From: Lacihabitans sp. CCS-44
GTDB lineage: Bacteria; Bacteroidota; Bacteroidia; Cytophagales; Spirosomataceae
DNA: 64,000 bases
NCBI RefSeq assembly: GCF_024343735.1
Contig: NZ_RJUE01000006.1
Span: 1-64,000, forward strand
Reading direction: 5' to 3'
A program made the position numbers and the translations under genes. Numbering within the stretch: position 1 is the first letter of the stretch; every line of letters starts with the position of its first letter. The notes beneath the pieces are model-generated. The model ran no database searches. It saw only the letters and a program-made list of their open reading frames with translations, and was not told where the DNA came from. Below are positions 45,737 through 55,600 of the stretch, piece by piece.

Positions 45737-46861
45737 TTAAAACTTAGTACTAATTATCAATTCATTTATTTGATTGGCGGTAGGAATTTCATTGTAACTC
45801 CACTTTTTAACTACTACGCCATCGTTTAGTAATACAAAACATGGATTATTTCTTGCCATAGTCTTCAAGACTTTTTCATCGCAAGTATAATAATCAAGCG
45901 TTATGTTTTTCTCTTTTTGTAAGGTCAAATACTCCTCTGTTGGTATTGAGGTAATTATCATTGGCTTTATTTTCCTTTTAGCAAGTTTGTTAGCCAATTT
46001 GTTAATCGGTTCAAAATCCAAATTCTGTAAACCTTCTTTCTTTTTCAACACTATGAAAAATATTTTTCCTTCAAAAGTTTGTTGGGTAAAATCATTACCA
46101 GCACTGTCTGCAATACTATAATCAGTAATTTTAGCCTTCAGAAGTTCCTCGTTCAATACCACCGAGGATATATATTTATATCTGTTGGTATCCGAAAGAT
46201 ACTCCTTGCTTTCAATTTCACTATTTTCTTTTTTGTCTAAAAAAACATACTGCAAATCAGGTTTAATATTTGGTCTTTCCATTTGTTTGGGAATGCTTTT
46301 ACCTGCCGCATAAGGCAAAAAGTCCAAAATCGGCAGATACCTGATAGCATATACACCTATACCAATTGATAAAATTATAGAAATTAAAACCATTGGTGTT
46401 CCAAGTTCTGACTTCCTAAATCGCTGACGATATAAAAATATTATCAATATAAAAACCATACTCACTACATCTTTTATAAAGGAATCCCATGGCTTTAATT
46501 TAAGAAAATCACCAAAACAGCCGCAGTCTGTAACTTTGTTGAAATATGCGGAGTAAAAAGTCAAAAACGTAAAAAAGACCATAAGGCCTAGTACCATCCA
46601 TGACGTACTTTTCATTCTAAAACTAAAAACCAAAGCAACTCCTAAAACCAATTCTAAACAGCAAAACAACAATGACATAGCCAAGGCATTGTGTGCCAAA
46701 CCATTGAAAAAAGGGGCAAGCATTGGTAAGTCTCCTGCAAAAACCTCAAAATATTCTTGAAGTTTCAAACCAGTACCGTAAGGGTCTATCACTTTTACGA
46801 AGCCCGAAAAAATAAATTCTAAGCCAACAAGGATTCTTGAAAAATTTGCTATGAACTTCAT
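45737..46861 (-). CDS. DoxX/MauE-like membrane protein with thioredoxin-like tail (BT_3928 family)
   Basis: Start placed at 46861, two bases after the stop of DUF1599; an earlier ATG (46912) would overlap that gene by 49 bases. The 374-residue product has a four-helix DoxX/MauE-like domain (about 1-150) with VKVIDPYGTGLKL and DCGCFGDFLKLKPW, a further membrane segment (about 155-175), then a soluble part that resembles a redoxin fold without a CxxC (NPCFVLLNDGVVVKKW). The conserved CGC in the membrane domain suggests a thiol redox role, as in MauE. This is the BT_3928 family of Bacteroidota, of unknown function; its link to DUF1599 and folP is often seen. Confidence 0.82.
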   Translation of the reverse strand: MKFIANFSRILVGLEFIFSGFVKVIDPYGTGLKLQEYFEVFAGDLPMLAPFFNGLAHNALAMSLLFCCLELVLGVALVFSFRMKSTSWMVLGLMVFFTFLTFYSAYFNKVTDCGCFGDFLKLKPWDSFIKDVVSMVFILIIFLYRQRFRKSELGTPMVLISIILSIGIGVYAIRYLPILDFLPYAAGKSIPKQMERPNIKPDLQYVFLDKKENSEIESKEYLSDTNRYKYISSVVLNEELLKAKITDYSIADSAGNDFTQQTFEGKIFFIVLKKKEGLQNLDFEPINKLANKLAKRKIKPMIITSIPTEEYLTLQKEKNITLDYYTCDEKVLKTMARNNPCFVLLNDGVVVKKWSYNEIPTANQINELIISTKF

Positions 46862-46863
46862 TT

Positions 46864-47415
46864 CTACTGCTGAGTTTGTTGTATCTGTACGTATTTTAAC
46901 TTTATAAGGCAAAATACCGAATAATTTATAATATCCTGATATCCCGCCTTTATTCCTTCAGATATTAATGTTTTACCATTATTATCTTCAATCTGCTTTA
47001 TCCTTAACAACTTCATTAAGATAATATCTGTCATGGAGCTAACCCTCATTTCTCTCCAGGCCTCACCATAATCATGGTTTTTATTAAAAAGAAGCTCTCT
47101 AACTTCTGAAATTTGAGAATTATACGCCGCTTGAAGTTTGCTCAGATTATCATCAATACAACCTTCAGACAACAGCATAAGTGCCATTACACAATAGTTG
47201 ATGATGCCTATAAATTCTGATATTTGCCCTTCTTCTACCCTTGAAAAACCATTCTCTTGAATTGTTCTTATCCTCTGAGCTTTGATAAATATTTGATCTG
47301 TAATGGAAGGAAGTCTAAGAATCTTCCAAGAAGTCCCATAATCAGAGTTCTTCTTTGAGAAAACCTCAAAACAATTACTTATTATTTCTGAATATTCAAT
47401 TTCTGTGCTAGACAT
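46864..47415 (-). CDS. DUF1599 protein with two tandem repeats
   Basis: A 183-residue soluble protein made of two related halves. Residues about 13-80 (FSKKNSDYGTSWKILRLPSI ... IINYCVMAL) and 101-172 (LFNKNHDYGEAWREMRVSSM ... IINYSVFCLIKL) both have the KNxDYGxxW start, a run of IKxxRI, and the INYxVxxL end. This is the DUF1599 (nucleotide modification associated domain) family, related in fold to all-alpha nucleotide pyrophosphohydrolases as far as I recall; activity unproven. Divergent from folP (36 bases between starts), first of a unit with the DoxX gene and aroK. Confidence 0.83.
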   Translation of the reverse strand: MSSTEIEYSEIISNCFEVFSKKNSDYGTSWKILRLPSITDQIFIKAQRIRTIQENGFSRVEEGQISEFIGIINYCVMALMLLSEGCIDDNLSKLQAAYNSQISEVRELLFNKNHDYGEAWREMRVSSMTDIILMKLLRIKQIEDNNGKTLISEGIKAGYQDIINYSVFCLIKLKYVQIQQTQQ

Positions 47416-47451
47416 TGATATTTTCCAAGATTTTTAGTTTTTTTTGCAACT

Positions 47452-48288
47452 ATGAAAAATACGATAAATATAGGAGGTAAATTACTGGGTTTTCAAAAAC
47501 CAATAATCATGGGAATAATGAATATTACACCTGATTCCTTCCACAAAGATAGTAGATTTAATCCTTTTGATGAAGATTTTTTAAAAAAAGCTAATGAAAT
47601 GCTAGAAAATGGAGTATCCATTATTGATATTGGCGGACACTCTACAAGACCTGGAGCCACTAAAATTTCTGAAAGTGAAGAAATTGACCGCATTTTGCCT
47701 GCTATAGAGTTACTAACAAAAAACTTCAAAAACATCACAATCTCAATTGATACTTTCAGGAAAAAAGTAGCAGAAAAAGCGGCAAATGTAGGGGCACAAA
47801 TCATTAACGACATTTCAGGCGGCAACCTAGATTCTGAGATGTTTCCATTTATTATCAAAACCAACCTCCCATACATATTAATGCACACCAGAGGAACACC
47901 AGAAAACATGCAAAACCTAACAAACTATACCGATTTTTATACTGATATACTCAAAGAAACTTTTTCTAAGGCCAACTACCTCAAAAAAAACGGAGTCAAA
48001 GATGTGATTATAGATCCAGGGCTTGGTTTTGCTAAAGACCTCCTTCAAAATTATGAGCTAATGAAGAATCTATCTATTTTTAAAAATGAAAATTACCCTT
48101 TTTTGATAGGTCTTTCGAGAAAATCGATGATTTACAAATACTTAGAAATTGATATTAAGGATACCCTGGAAGCCACTTCGCAACTCAACCTTATTGCCCT
48201 ATTATCTGGCACCTCTATATTAAGAGTTCATGATGCGAAATCAGCAAAACACACAATAGATTTATATAATTTATTAAAAAAATCATAA
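47452..48288 (+). CDS. folP: Dihydropteroate synthase
   Basis: A 278-residue TIM barrel that joins p-aminobenzoate to dihydropterin pyrophosphate in folate synthesis; target of sulfonamides. Motifs: MGIMNITPDSFHKDSRF (loop 1, residues about 20-36), DIGGHSTRPGA (pterin site), INDISGG, MHTRGTPENMQ, IDPGLGFAKD (about 184-193), and SRKSMI with a C-terminal LRVHDA. Complete and of normal length. The gene is divergent from DUF1599. Confidence 0.95.
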   Translation: MKNTINIGGKLLGFQKPIIMGIMNITPDSFHKDSRFNPFDEDFLKKANEMLENGVSIIDIGGHSTRPGATKISESEEIDRILPAIELLTKNFKNITISIDTFRKKVAEKAANVGAQIINDISGGNLDSEMFPFIIKTNLPYILMHTRGTPENMQNLTNYTDFYTDILKETFSKANYLKKNGVKDVIIDPGLGFAKDLLQNYELMKNLSIFKNENYPFLIGLSRKSMIYKYLEIDIKDTLEATSQLNLIALLSGTSILRVHDAKSAKHTIDLYNLLKKS

Positions 48289-48335
48289 AATGAAAACCGT
48301 AAAATAATTTTCTTTATAATATTGCCAGTCGTAAA

Positions 48336-48365
48336 TTGAAAATACTTGAATCTATATTATATTTA
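48336..48365 (+). promoter_or_regulatory. Candidate promoter of the first FN3 gene
   Basis: TTG (48336-48338), 19-base spacer, TATATTTA (48358-48365; last base A instead of G). 37 bases before the ATG. Confidence 0.4.
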
Positions 48366-48402
48366 CGATTAATAAATCTTAACGTACATAAACATTTAAA
48401 TC

Positions 48403-50181
48403 ATGAGAAACATCTTACTTTTATTTTCATTGATATTTTCAGGATTTGCAGTATTTGCTCAACCTCTTGTCGCTCCAACTTTAACAGATTTCCCTTCAAC
48501 AATTACCACAAGTTCGTTTCTCATTGGAATCACCGATACAAATCCAACCGAAGTAGCATTAGAAGTTGAAATAGAGGGTGGAGGTATGACAAGACTTACT
48601 CTTTTGGGTTCTGGTGCAAACGTTCAGCACAGCGTTGTGAATCTGGTACCTAAAACCTTTTACAGAGTAAGAGCTAGAGCCTTAAACTGCCCTACCTCTG
48701 TTGGCTGTGGTGACATTGGCCCTTGGTCACAGCCTTTCTACATCACTACCAAAGTAGCCGCCCCAGCAGCTCCAATTGTAAAATTGGATAACAACTGTGC
48801 TCGTTTCGTAGCTATATCATGGGAAATACCAGCAAGAGCAGAAGATATTACAAATTTTGTGATTCACAGGGCTTTTGATGGTGCTACTTTTCACAATATT
48901 GGTACACTGCCCGGATATCAAAGAAATCTTTATGACTTGGGCATAGCACCTGGCGTACCCGCTACTTACATTGTTTTTGCAGAAAATAGTACTGGAATTA
49001 CTTCTTCAAACAGGATAACTGTTCAGGTAAAACCATTCGTGGCTCCATTGCCGCCAATTAATGTAAAATCAAGTACTGTTAACAAAACAGACACACAACT
49101 GAATATAACTTGGGACAATCCTGCACAGGATTTTGATTGTGGCACTGACATAAGAAGCTCCTATTACGTAATGATTAAAAGAGAAGGCGACGCTGACTTT
49201 AAACTATACGAAATCATATATCCTACTGCTAGCGGAATTATCATAAAAGGTCTAAAACCTAACGAAAGAGTAGAGTATGATATATTTTCTCTAAGTGATA
49301 GAGGTATTTTCTCAGAACACAGAAGGGGAGTTGACAACACATTTGGACCTGCAAGCAAGCCTACCAATTTTATAGGTGTGGCCTTTAAAGATGCTGTTAA
49401 TAATTCCTCAATAGGTTTAAGCTGGGATCATGCTCCAAAAGACGAGGATTATTTTGTAGTAGAGGTAAGTAAAGATGGCACAAATTTTAATATACTTGGA
49501 AAAATAAAAGATGGAAACAATACTTTCAAACATGAACCTATAGAAGAAGGTGTTGATTATATCTACAGAATTAAAGCTGGCAACTATCTATATGGAGAAT
49601 CTGACTATGTTTTAACCCAACCCATAAAATATGCTTATTCTGCAAAACCAAATGCTCCGTATGGCTTGAAAGCCGTAGCCTCAGGAACCAAAGTTGACCT
49701 AAAATGGTATGACGATTCGAACAGAGAGGAAAACTATATCCTTGAAAGATCTGTCGACAACAATACTAATTTTGTTGAACTTAAAAAGCTAGACAGAAAT
49801 ACTACTTCTTATTCTGACTTAACAGTTACCGCTGGAAAAACCTACTTCTACCAAATCAAAGCAGTAAATACTATTGGCACTTCAGCTAACTCAAACATTG
49901 CAGAAGTCAAAATAACAGCAGGGACTGGAATTTTAAATAATTCAGAGGTAAACATTTTCCCTAATCCTACCTTGAGTTTTGTAACAGTTTCTCTTCCAGT
50001 TGAAACAAACTTTGAATCTGTAAACATATCTATTTTAGACCAAAACAACATGGAAGTCTACAATAGGAATTTCAACGATAAGGTTATGAAGATAAACTTA
50101 GAAGAATTTCAAAGTGGAGTTTATACGATGGTTTTGAAAACAAACAACGAAACATCTTCAAGAAAGATAGTTAAATACTAA
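48403..50181 (+). CDS. Secreted FN3 repeat protein with T9SS type A C-terminal domain
   Basis: A 592-residue protein with a signal peptide (1-20), about five fibronectin type III-like beta domains (W and Y/L spacing, e.g. LKWYDDSNREENYILERS and VDLKWYDD near 425-440), and a C-terminal sorting domain (about 515-592): VNIFPNPTLSFVTVSL ... FQSGVYTMVLKTNNETSSRKIVKY. The NPTxxxxxV and GVY..V...KxxKY patterns are the T9SS type A signal, so it should be exported through T9SS and displayed or released. Paralogous to the next gene. Role: probably surface adhesion or binding; ligand unknown. Confidence 0.85.
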   Translation: MRNILLLFSLIFSGFAVFAQPLVAPTLTDFPSTITTSSFLIGITDTNPTEVALEVEIEGGGMTRLTLLGSGANVQHSVVNLVPKTFYRVRARALNCPTSVGCGDIGPWSQPFYITTKVAAPAAPIVKLDNNCARFVAISWEIPARAEDITNFVIHRAFDGATFHNIGTLPGYQRNLYDLGIAPGVPATYIVFAENSTGITSSNRITVQVKPFVAPLPPINVKSSTVNKTDTQLNITWDNPAQDFDCGTDIRSSYYVMIKREGDADFKLYEIIYPTASGIIIKGLKPNERVEYDIFSLSDRGIFSEHRRGVDNTFGPASKPTNFIGVAFKDAVNNSSIGLSWDHAPKDEDYFVVEVSKDGTNFNILGKIKDGNNTFKHEPIEEGVDYIYRIKAGNYLYGESDYVLTQPIKYAYSAKPNAPYGLKAVASGTKVDLKWYDDSNREENYILERSVDNNTNFVELKKLDRNTTSYSDLTVTAGKTYFYQIKAVNTIGTSANSNIAEVKITAGTGILNNSEVNIFPNPTLSFVTVSLPVETNFESVNISILDQNNMEVYNRNFNDKVMKINLEEFQSGVYTMVLKTNNETSSRKIVKY

Positions 50182-50200
50182 GAATTGACCCAATATTTTA

Positions 50201-50231
50201 AGAGAGTGGCCCAAAGCCACTCTCTTTTTTT
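50201..50231 (+). terminator. Intrinsic terminator of the first FN3 gene
   Basis: AGAGAGTGGC (50201-50210) pairs with GCCACTCTCT (50216-50225), loop CCAAA, then a T-run. Confidence 0.9.
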
Positions 50232-50357
50232 GTTCACCCTAAAAATCTCAAAACTATCTTATTTGAATAGTAAAAAAGATATATTTTTTTTAAATATTAC
50301 TATTTTTTGCATAATTTTACCCCAATACAAAATGCAATTCCTTAATTAATAAAGAAA

Positions 50358-52421
50358 ATGAAAAAATTTCTAATTCTTTTTACGTGCTTTTTAGCTTATT
50401 TTAATTCGTATAGTCAACTGCCACCCGCACCTCCATCTGCCCTTGCTGGTTCTCAGGTAGGCTTGACTAATTCAATAAACTTAACATGGACTGCACCAGT
50501 AGGTCCATTTGATGGTTACAAGGTCTATTTTTCTAGCCCAGGTGATCCATTAGATTCCGCTAAAATCGCATCTTCTGCCACAGCCCTCAATATATCTGGT
50601 TTACTTTTCAATGAAACTTATACTATTTACATGAAAAGCTATAAACTTAAAGCTCCTTCTGACACTTTAAGATCAACAGCAACCCCAAGTGTAAATATTC
50701 TCATAATTGGTCTTGTTGCTCCAAGCCCTTCTGTCGACTTAAGTTTAGTAACTCATAACTCAATAGGTCTAAGGATTGACGACACAAGCCCCTACGAGTC
50801 AGGATTTGACATAGAATTAAATGAAAATGGGAACTCAACCATATTGACCGAAAACGCTGGAGTGTCTATTTACAGACCCTTAAATGGCTTAAAAGCCAAA
50901 ACAAGCTACTCCATCAGAGTACGTGCAAAAGGTAATTCCACCCCAGGTCCTTGGTCACCTCTGATCTATGTATCTACTAAAGTAGGACTGCCTCCTGCTC
51001 CAGTTTTGAGTTCTGACTTAAACTGCCCGACACTCATTCACTTAAAGTGGACTATCCCTTCCCGCTCAGAAGACATTGAAGAATATATCCTAAAAAAATC
51101 ATTTGACAATGCAACTTTCTTTGATTTAGATAAACCTGCTTTAGCTGCTACAGATTATTATGACCAAGCTGCTGTGCCTGGACAAACTCAATATTATGCA
51201 CTTTTTACTAGAAACTCAACAGGTTCTACTCCTTCCAATAGTGTTGCGGTTACTGCTTTAGCTTATGTTAACCCTAACCCTCCGACGAATCCCATTTCAG
51301 ATCAGAGCAATAAATCAAATAATCACCTCACAATAAGATGGACTAATGGTGCTGAAGATTTAAATTGTAGAACCAATATTAGAACCAATACTTATGTATT
51401 AATAAAAATAAACAACATTGGAAATTACGTAGAGTATGCCAATCTTCCTGGACCTGCAGGTTCTGTAAAAATAAGCAATCTAAAGCCTAAAGATATTGTA
51501 GACGTATCTATATTCTCTGTAAGTGATAAAGGAAAGTTTTCATCATCGGTATTCATAAGAGATACAACTGCTGGACCTCCATATCCACCAACCAATCCTA
51601 TAGCAGTTTTGTATTATGACGCCTTAGGTAACCCAGCTTTTGATGTAAGTTGGAAAGACAACTCAAAAGATGAAGATTACTTTATTGTAGAAAGAAGTAT
51701 AGATAACAAAAACTTTACTGAGCTCGGAAAAATAAAAATGGATTTAGTATCTTTCAAGGACTTAACCCCTGAAGAAGCTACATTGTACTATTATAGAATA
51801 AAGGCGGGAAGTAATACAGAGGGGGAATCAGCTTATTCTCCAATTATTGGCCCATTTATTATCAATCCAAGTAAAGCTCCAAATCCAGCTTATGGACTAA
51901 AAGCGATAGAAAATTCTGGAAAAGTGAACTTAGTTTGGTATGATGATTCAAAAAGAGAGGAAAATTACATTATAGAAAAATCTCTAGATTCAGGAGCAAA
52001 TTACAGTTTAGTAGCCACTTTGGGAAAAAATGTAACAAGCTATACTGATGAAAATGTATCTTCAGGAAAAACTTACCTTTATAGGGTAATAGCAAAGAAT
52101 GCGATTGGTGCTTCGGCAAACTCGAATATTGCCTCTGTAAAGATGAGTGGTACAGGATCTGTTCAGAGCCCTATAAGTTTTAGCATATATCCTAACCCTG
52201 CCTTCGAGATGATAAGCATAAAGTCTGAAGAACTAAAGGTAGAGTCAGTTTACACTTTAAAGATATTTGACAGAAACAATAGACAAGTTCTTAGTAAGGT
52301 TATTAAATTAAACAATACAGAAACTCTAGAGATACCAATTAATAACCTAGGTCAAGGCCTCTACAATGTTGTTTTAAGTAATGGAGAAACGAGTCTGACA
52401 AAAAAAATATTCAAATATTAA
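50358..52421 (+). CDS. Secreted FN3 repeat protein with T9SS type A C-terminal domain, paralogue
   Basis: A 687-residue protein, signal peptide 1-20, with about six FN3-like domains and a T9SS type A domain (about 605-687; FSIYPNPAFEMISIKS ... LGQGLYNVVLSNGETSLTKKIFKY). It is a tandem duplicate of the preceding gene: the last FN3 unit has VNLVWYDDSKREENYIIEKS against VDLKWYDDSNREENYILERS there, and the order of domains is shared; this copy carries about one more repeat. The tandem pair lies just upstream of a SusC/SusD system, but with terminators between, so it is not one transcript. Likely surface-exposed. Confidence 0.85.
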   Translation: MKKFLILFTCFLAYFNSYSQLPPAPPSALAGSQVGLTNSINLTWTAPVGPFDGYKVYFSSPGDPLDSAKIASSATALNISGLLFNETYTIYMKSYKLKAPSDTLRSTATPSVNILIIGLVAPSPSVDLSLVTHNSIGLRIDDTSPYESGFDIELNENGNSTILTENAGVSIYRPLNGLKAKTSYSIRVRAKGNSTPGPWSPLIYVSTKVGLPPAPVLSSDLNCPTLIHLKWTIPSRSEDIEEYILKKSFDNATFFDLDKPALAATDYYDQAAVPGQTQYYALFTRNSTGSTPSNSVAVTALAYVNPNPPTNPISDQSNKSNNHLTIRWTNGAEDLNCRTNIRTNTYVLIKINNIGNYVEYANLPGPAGSVKISNLKPKDIVDVSIFSVSDKGKFSSSVFIRDTTAGPPYPPTNPIAVLYYDALGNPAFDVSWKDNSKDEDYFIVERSIDNKNFTELGKIKMDLVSFKDLTPEEATLYYYRIKAGSNTEGESAYSPIIGPFIINPSKAPNPAYGLKAIENSGKVNLVWYDDSKREENYIIEKSLDSGANYSLVATLGKNVTSYTDENVSSGKTYLYRVIAKNAIGASANSNIASVKMSGTGSVQSPISFSIYPNPAFEMISIKSEELKVESVYTLKIFDRNNRQVLSKVIKLNNTETLEIPINNLGQGLYNVVLSNGETSLTKKIFKY

Positions 52422-52424
52422 CAA

Positions 52425-52452
52425 ATAAAGGGCGACAAAAATTGCCCTTTAT
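52425..52452 (+). terminator. Weak hairpin after the second FN3 gene
   Basis: ATAAAGGGC (52425-52433) pairs with GCCCTTTAT (52444-52452), 10-base loop. No U-run follows, so it is a weak terminator or an mRNA end structure. Confidence 0.55.
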
Positions 52453-52529
52453 CCTCAGATATTACTGAATAATAGAACAATACAAAGAAGACTTTTTAAG
52501 ATTTCAATATTTTAAATTTAGTATTATCA

Positions 52530-52564
52530 AACTTCGATTAATTGCTAATCGAAGTTTTTTTTTT
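52530..52564 (+). terminator. Strong intrinsic terminator just upstream of susC
   Basis: AACTTCGATTA (52530-52540) pairs with TAATCGAAGTT (52546-52556), loop ATTGC, then about ten T (to 52564). It is 60 bases before the susC ATG and could end read-through from the FN3 gene or act as an attenuator in a long leader. Confidence 0.85.
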
Positions 52565-52577
52565 GTTAAAAAATCAT

Positions 52578-52585
52578 TATGTTTG
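52578..52585 (+). promoter_or_regulatory. Candidate -7 promoter box for susC
   Basis: TATGTTTG followed by CA, an exact TAnnTTTG, 39 bases before the ATG at 52624 and just after the terminator. A -33 TTG at the proper spacing is not seen, which fits a regulated promoter. Confidence 0.42.
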
Positions 52586-52623
52586 CATAACAAATTTTTT
52601 TTATAACCTAAACTTAACAATGC

Positions 52624-55600
52624 ATGAGAAAGAATTTACTTCTTGCCCTTGTGCTATTTTGCTCATCAATTGCGGCATTTGCCCAGAGTAAAATAAGCGG
52701 AAAGGTAACTTCAGCAGACGACGGATCAGGCATCCCTGGGGTGACTGTTCAAATCAAAGGTACCTCGAAAGGTACACAAACCGATCTAAATGGTGGCTAC
52801 GAAATCGAGGCAGCCGCTGGTCAAACTCTCGTTTATAGTTTTGTGGGTATGGTGTCACAAGAGGTGGCAGTTGGCACAAAGTCTATTATCAATGTTGTTC
52901 TTGCAAACGACGCCAAAGCTCTATCAGAAGTGGTAGTAACAGCTCAAGGTATCGTAAGAGAGAAAAAAGCAATTGGTTACGCAGTTACTACGGTAGCCAG
53001 CGACCTAATTAACAATCGTCCTGAGGCTGACGTTAGCCGTATCCTTCAGGGAAAAGCTCCAGGAGTAAACATTACCTCTACTGGAGGTATGTCGGGTTCG
53101 GGTACAAACATCACTATCAGAGGGTATTCTTCTGCAACAGGTTCAAACCAACCTTTGTTCGTTGTTGATGGTGTTCCTTTTAACTCAGGAACAAACTCAC
53201 AAGCAGGATTTACTACTGGAGGTCAAACAACTTCTAGCCGTATGTTAGACATTGACCCTAACAACATCGAAAGTGTTTCGGTATTGAAAGGTCTTTCTGC
53301 AACTGTATTGTATGGTGACCAAGGCCGTAACGGTGTTATTTTGATCACTACCAAATCTGGCGGTGGTAAAAGAAAAAATGCTGAAGTAAGCCTGAACCAA
53401 TCGTATTTCCAAAATACCATTGCTTCATTGCCAGATTATCAGAACAATTATGGTGGTGGTTTCCAACAGTTAACTCCTCCATCTTGGTTCTTCTCTAACT
53501 GGGGTGCAAATTTTGCTGATCAAGCAACTACGAAACATCCCATCGGTCTTTCAGGCGTAGCAAAAATCAGAAACGCTTTCCCTGAGTATGCAGTAGACCC
53601 TACAAAACCTTGGGGTAATGGTGCAGCTGATATCTTGAACAACGTTGTGGATATTCCAAACATCGCTCAGGACAATATTGGAAAATCATTCTTCAGAAAA
53701 GGTAATGTATTCAATACTTCTGTTGCAATCTCAGGTTCATCTGACAAATCTGGTTACAATGCAAGTGTAGGATACCAAAATGAGGAAGGTTTTACTCCTG
53801 GTAATACTTTGAAGAAGCTTAACTTGGCTTTGGGTTTGAATTCTCAAATCACTAAAAAACTTTCAGTACGTTCTTCGTTTACTTATGCCAATACAGACAT
53901 GGCTTCTCCTCCTTTGAACGCTGGATATGGTTCTGGCCCAGACGGAGGTATTCAGTCGATATTTGCAAACGTGATGTACACGCCTCGTAACGTAGATTTG
54001 GGTGGATGGCCTTATGAAAACCCTGTAGATAGAAGTTCTGTTTACTATAGAGGTGGTAATGACATCACTAACCCAATTTGGTTAGCAAAATACCATTCTG
54101 ATAAAAGTTTTGTAGATAGATTCTTTACTTCTAGTTCATTGAATTATGATTTCAACAATGATTTCTCAATGACTTATCGTTTAGGATTTGATACTTATTC
54201 CGAGACTCAAGAGAGACAATACAATAAAGGAGCTACTGGTGGAAACGTAAACATCATCAACGGATTTTACCAAAGTGTTGCTATCAAAAATTCAATTTGG
54301 AATCATGATTTAATCTTGAATTACAACAAACAATTGTCTGACAAAATAAATTTGACTGCTTTGATTGGTGCTAACAATAGATTTGATCAGTACAGTCAAT
54401 TTGGAATGGCAAGTACAGGTCAATTAACCTTTGGTTTGTTTAATCACTCAAACTTCACTGCCACTTCTAACAGATCTCTTGATGGAGGCGGTTTGAACTA
54501 CCTAGAGCAAGAAAGAAGAATTGGCGTTTACTCAAACGTGGTTTTGGATTACAGCGACTACTTATTCTTGAATCTATCGGCAAGAAACGACTGGACTTCT
54601 ACTGTAGAACCAGCTAATAGAAGAATTTTGTATCCAGGTGCAAGTGTTTCTTTTGTTCCTACTTCAGCATTTGATATGAGTTCAAAAATATTGAACGACT
54701 TGAAAATAAGAGCAAGTTATGGTACTTCTGCAGGTTTCCCATCGCCTTATAATACAAGAAATACACTTGCACAAAATGCAAGAGGATGGTCTAATGCAGC
54801 GGGTTCTCTTTCTTCAACTCAGTCTATTTCAAATGCTTTGGGTAATCCAAACTTGAAGCCTGAATTACACAAAGAGTTGGAATTTGGAGTTGAATCAGTA
54901 ATGTTCAGTAATAGATTGAAATTTGACGTTTCAGTTTACGAAAAAACCACAAGAGATTTGATTACCAATGCACCAATTGATCCTTCTACAGGATATACCA
55001 CTACATTTATCAACATTGGTAAAATTAGAACAAGAGGAGCTGAAATTGCTGCTACAGTAACACCAGTAAAAACATCTTCGGGTTTAACTTGGGATATAAC
55101 AGCTAACTACGGAAAATATGCTACTACTGTGATGGAACTTGGTGGTGGATTAGAGCAAGTGGTAATCGCTGGATTTACCAGCTTGGGTAACTTTGCTATC
55201 CCTGGGCAGCCTTTTAACGTAATCAAAGGCTCGGGTATTGCTAGAAATGCAAACGGTGAGAAAATTGTATTGCCAAACGGTCAGTACAAAGCCACATCTG
55301 ACCTTGCTACTTTGGGTGATCCAAACCCTGCGTTTACATCTTCATTGATCAACAACTTGAGTTATAAAGGTTTCAATCTTTCATTCATGTTTGAGTATCG
55401 TCACAAAGGTGTTATTTTATCAAATACAGTAAAAGGTGTATTGGCTAGAGGTCTTTCTAAAGATACTGATCAATTGGATAGAGATTTAACATTAATACTT
55501 CCGGGTGTTCAAGAAGACGGTAGCAAAAATACTGTTCAGGTAACTGCAGCTAATTACTTCTTTGACAACTACTTCTTTACTGACGAAGCGGTAACTTTTG

